Shown one piece after another: positions 60,301 through 64,000 of a DNA stretch of 64,000 bases; positions within the stretch are counted from its first letter, which is position 1; each line of letters opens with the position of its first letter. The notes under the pieces were generated by a model, which saw nothing but the letters and a program-made list of their open reading frames with translations, made no database searches and was not told where the DNA came from. Location: NCBI GenBank assembly GCA_964035545.1, contig OZ037765.1, positions 24,298,504-24,362,503 of the forward strand, given 5' to 3'. This DNA comes from Bugula neritina (taxonomy: Eukaryota > Bryozoa > Gymnolaemata > Cheilostomatida > Bugulidae). Position numbers and translations under genes: made by a program.

Positions 60301-60529
60301 GCTGTTCACGAACTCTGAGAATAGCATATTGCACTTCTGCTTCATCTAGCTGAGAAGCCAAGTCCTCTATACCCTCACCCTCGTTCTCCAGAGATATAAC
60401 ATTAGGATTCCCTTCATCATGGTGAATGAGGACATATGCTTCAGCAGCAGAGTTACCATCAGCAGTGCGTAAACGAGCTATGGCATGTAGCAATTCATCA
60501 GAGTCTTTCAGTGTGACGCTAGTACTCAT
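57311..60529 (-). CDS. Protein with two coactosin-type ADF-H domains
   Basis: Probable actin-filament-binding protein of the coactosin/ADF-H superfamily. Exons in transcription order: 60261-60529, 60015-60156, 59621-59884, 58915-59048, 58446-58587, 57311-57349; 329 residues, against about 142 for one-domain coactosin. Domain 1 (about 1-135) ends its core with VAVKFVYIHWIGDKV; domain 2 (about 190-316) has SDDSATTWACIGYE at its front and VTVKFVYIIWVGEQVKP in the core. Both W-[IV]-G motifs are split by an intron in the same place, TG|G at phase 2, which supports internal duplication. The linker (about 138-190) is polar, and the last exon adds only a short Ser/Lys tail. An AG at 60550 suggests a further 5' exon, either UTR or a few more codons. 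No close single named family was recognised for the tandem arrangement. Confidence 0.88.
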
Positions 60530-61335
60530 TGTGTCTTGGCAATCACTTCCTACAACAATATAAATTGTTTTTACAAGAAAGAGAAATAAAAAAACACAAT
60601 ACTTCGAATTAACCATATAACTCTGTAGCTCTGAATAATTGATATAAAATATTAAAACATATATTGCCAGTAATTTTTTGTTCTTATGCTTAAGCAAATT
60701 TAATATCATTTAACTATTACAACACTAATAGACAACAGTAAGAACAATATTTGTAAACATGAGATTCACCTACAATGGGCATCAATTATGTTGGTCTATG
60801 TTTCATTCAGCTAATTACGTAACTGTGACAATTGTTCACATATTGTCTTTTGTATTTCACTATTTGCAACTGCTATGTTTGTTGCCTGACTGACACGATG
60901 TTATGTTTATTTTATTATATTTTTATTGCTCTTACTCATACCTACAACAATTATTTCATGTAATAGATGTATATATTTTTATGTCTTAATACATTCTCTG
61001 GTTTAAAGAGTGAGACAAAATTAAAATCACATTAAAATATCAGAACACAATGCATTCGCTTTATTCACTAACGTATGGCATATAAAGTTAAACAACTATG
61101 AATTATGAGTATGGTAACTTTGAAAACTCTATATCTACTATTGATATTGTAAATTAATTATTTTGAACATTTAATTTTATATTGCTATCCATATTAATAA
61201 ATTTTAATATCTATATTAAATTCCAAATTAAACTTTGATAGGTAAATTGACTCCCTAATTATGATATAGATAATCTAATTGATCTTAAATGCTCTGTTTC
61301 CTATAGCTACAAGTACAGCTATAACTATTATTATA

Positions 61336-61383
61336 AGCATTACCATTACTATTAATATTAATAATAATAGTAATGGCAATGCT
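61336..61383. repeat. Near-perfect inverted repeat (19-bp arms)
   Basis: AGCATTACCATTACTATTA (61336-61354) pairs with TAATAGTAATGGCAATGCT (61365-61383) with one mismatch and a 10-base loop. It is part of the wider field of strand-symmetric ATT/TAG words. Confidence 0.85.
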
Positions 61384-62044
61384 AACACTAACAGTAATAC
61401 TAATAGTAATGCTACCAAACAGTTATTATTACATTGTGATTAACATTTAGTTTTACTACTGGCAATACCCAATTTATTGGTAATATTATAATTATTATTA
61501 TTACTCATACTCAATACTCAATTGCTATTACTATTAGTATTACTATTGCTATTATTACTAGTATTAATATTAGTGATTACTGATTAGTCTACTAGTACAA
61601 CATGAACATTACGATTATCATTATCACTATCATTATGCTCATAATAAAGTAGAAGTTTAACAAAAAGAAATAACGATAACTATAACTGTATCAGCATAAG
61701 TCAATAACATTAACATTTTGATTAACAATGATTGATAATGATTGTATTGCTACAATGACAATAACAATCAAAATCAGTATCACAATAGTCAATGAGCATG
61801 ACTCAGACTAGTCACTAGACTTAGTCAACGCCACGCTCACAGGCTCAGAGTGAGTCGAGAGAATGACTGGCTGTGGCAATTACTGATCAGTATCAAAAAC
61901 TTAAAGATAATTACTGAAAGTGAAAGTAAAGCCTAATCTTTATAATAATGATGAAAGTCAAAGTGAAACACTGTAAGTGTAACACTAACACTAACAGTAA
62001 TTTAAGATTAACAGTAACTCTTAGTCAAGTGTAAGTCAAAACGT

Positions 62045-62132
62045 ACACCAATACTCATACTCATAGTGATAGTCATACGGATATTCATAGTCATACTGAT
62101 ACTGATAGTGATACTCATACTGATACTCAAGT
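62045..62132. repeat. TACTCATA/TACTGATA degenerate hexamer-type array
   Basis: About 14 units of a six-base TACTCA / TACTGA / TAGTGA motif in tandem, flanked by AACACTAACAGT-type words at 61965-62040. Confidence 0.8.
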
Positions 62133-63339
62133 GTGTAGCCATAGGAGCTCTAGATTTTTGTATTTTACAGCTTAGCACTATTAGTATTATTACTATTATG
62201 TTTAACTTTTGGTATTAATTGAATTATTAGATTAATATTATTAATACTAATAGTAAAACTATTATCCTTATACTTAGACTTATAGTTATAGCAATAAACA
62301 TAATTATAATGTTAATGGCCAATGACAGTAAGTTTGCTTTGCCTTCAGCGAGTACTTTGCAGATTGCTAGATGCAGCACAAAGTTCGAAGTCAATAAGTG
62401 TAGCATTTGTATACGTATCATTGTCCAAATTTAAAACCGTAGACCCAAAGCTCGAGATCTCAATCACTGCACTCAATGACTACATACTTTGTGCTATCTC
62501 AAACGATTCTTGATCACTTTACTAAAAACAGGAAGTAAAATAGCCCAAGTTTTTACTACACTTTGTGCTGTTGTCAAACGAACAGTACTGAGCTTTCCTT
62601 GAGAAAACTTTTATAGTAAGAATAGCACTACAATTAAATTGCAGCGAGCAAAGCTTTACATTGAGCATAGTTGCAATGAACTGTTCAATCGTCTTCTAAT
62701 GTGATTATAGGAATCCAAATACATTGTTTTCAACACGTCATTTATGGTGCCAACATTCGTATCACTTTATGAGTTTATCAAAGTAAATCGATTATTAATC
62801 ATGCTAGTAGGAATACTAATAGTTATAGTAACACTAATCTGTATTACTATAACTGCATAACTATAAATATAACTATGTCATAAGTATTAGTAATACTAAT
62901 AGTGTTGGTATAATTATTGCTGTTACATTACTTATTACTATTAGTATAAGTATTACTATTAGTATTAGTATTAGTAAAATAGTATAACTATAAGTATAAG
63001 TTAAAGTATGACTATAAGTATAAGTATAAATAAATTTAAATAATATTAAATTATTAATAGTTAAGTTTTAGTATAAAATTTAAGTATAACATTTACATTA
63101 ACAGTTTTAGACTTTTAGTTTGAATTTCCAATTTAATTCATTTTTATCAAGTTTTACGAATAGTGAATCATTATTAATATTATAAATTTATAATTATTAA
63201 TATTATGAATTACAGATTTACTTTTTATGTTGTCTGTTAGCGTTACTGTTTAAGTTTTGCTTTGAGTTTGTATTGAACTTTATTACAATTTTAACTTGTG
63301 CTGATACTAAGCCTAAGGCTAATGAAGATTATAAATATC

Positions 63340-63425
63340 AATTAGTATTACTGTTAGTATTAGTGTAATTGTAACTATTACTATTAGTAATACTAATAGT
63401 AATAGTAATAGTATTACGATAAGTA
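63340..63425. repeat. ATTAGTATTACT array with near-perfect palindrome
   Basis: The stretch around 63376-63408 reads almost the same on both strands (ACTATTACTATTAGTA followed by its complement). This strand symmetry is shared with 54590-54910 and 61310-61570. Confidence 0.75.
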
Positions 63426-64000
63426 TAAGATTAGTTTAAGTTCATGTTAAAATATAGACTATCACTATGACTATCAGTATCCTGATAAGCCAAGGCATAA
63501 GCAGTAATGGAGATTTTGATGGCTCATAATAATAATATTAGTAATAAATCTTGAACTTGAGGTATCAGTGATAAATAATTTTATTTTTTAGATCATTATG
63601 ATACAATAATAAATAGTGTAAATTAATAGTTAAATGCTATTACTTTACTGCTGTTGCTTGTAAGAATTATCTAATTTATAGTTATGGTAGTGAAAAGAAT
63701 AACTAAGCATAGTTGCAAGTGATTAGGGATACTATTTTCTGCAGATGTGGACAGTCTTTGGTTTAGCTTACAGTTATTATAATTATGGTTAGGTTGCTTA
63801 CAATTTTATATTTGTGGTTATTATCATAATTATATTTTTTGGTTAGCTTATTCTCATAAACTGCCCAATGCGAGAGGCTGATTTGCCCAAGCAAAAGTTA
63901 TATAGTGATATTCTGGAGTTTTTTCCTAGCTATGTTTTCTGTGACTGCTCCATTCGGTTATCCTGTATTTTTTGTAGGGATTTTTAGCACACCATTATAC

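Larger units (their letters stand above)
60530..64000. other. Gene-poor AT-rich region with degenerate simple repeats
   Basis: It holds the upstream side of the coactosin-like gene, then AT-rich sequence. From 61300 to 63450 it is largely short-period words (TAGTATTACTATT, TACTCATACTGATAC) in both orientations. I see no exon with a family match; open frames here are short and compositional. Confidence 0.6.

Overview
This is a stretch of animal nuclear DNA carrying seven multi-exon protein genes. Evidence for an animal: about 95 spliced exons with GT-AG borders, metazoan gene families (receptor guanylyl cyclase, FAAH, MYORG, DYNLT5, RIC1, kidney-type glutaminase, coactosin), AT-rich introns of roughly 0.1-1.7 kb, tRNA-derived SINE copies and a LINE relic. 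It is not vertebrate-like in protein detail. I cannot place it more precisely than an invertebrate, possibly an early-branching animal.

Layout. 1-1337: no firm feature. 1338-12198 (+): membrane guanylyl cyclase, 5' end not found. 12520-19073 (-): fatty-acid amide hydrolase, convergent with the cyclase. 20849-24091 (-): MYORG-like GH31 glycosidase. 26246-28307 (-): Tctex-type dynein light chain DYNLT5. 29676-45805 (+): RIC1, the Rab6 exchange-factor subunit, head-to-head with DYNLT5. 46246-53050 (-): mitochondrial glutaminase with ankyrin repeats, convergent with RIC1. 57311-60529 (-): a protein with two coactosin-type ADF-H domains. 53051-57310 and 60530-64000 are gene-poor, very AT-rich and filled with degenerate ATT/TAG-type repeats; the first also holds a LINE 3' relic.

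All seven gene models were spliced by hand. Reading phase closes at every junction, giving 1050+ (partial), 593, 618, 181, 1435, 569 and 329 residues. The genes are ordinary neighbours with no shared pathway; I see no operon or cluster logic.

The most unusual feature is in RIC1. Two of its intronic minisatellites are made of the neighbouring splice site itself: a 19-bp unit repeating the exon-18 donor, and a 37-bp unit repeating the exon-12 acceptor together with the first exon bases. Two more large arrays sit in other introns of the same gene. Other points of interest are a four-copy SINE family, a Cys-to-Thr change at the guanine-specificity position of the cyclase, the tandem coactosin architecture, and a hairpin-forming TAG/TAC array at the FAAH 5' end.
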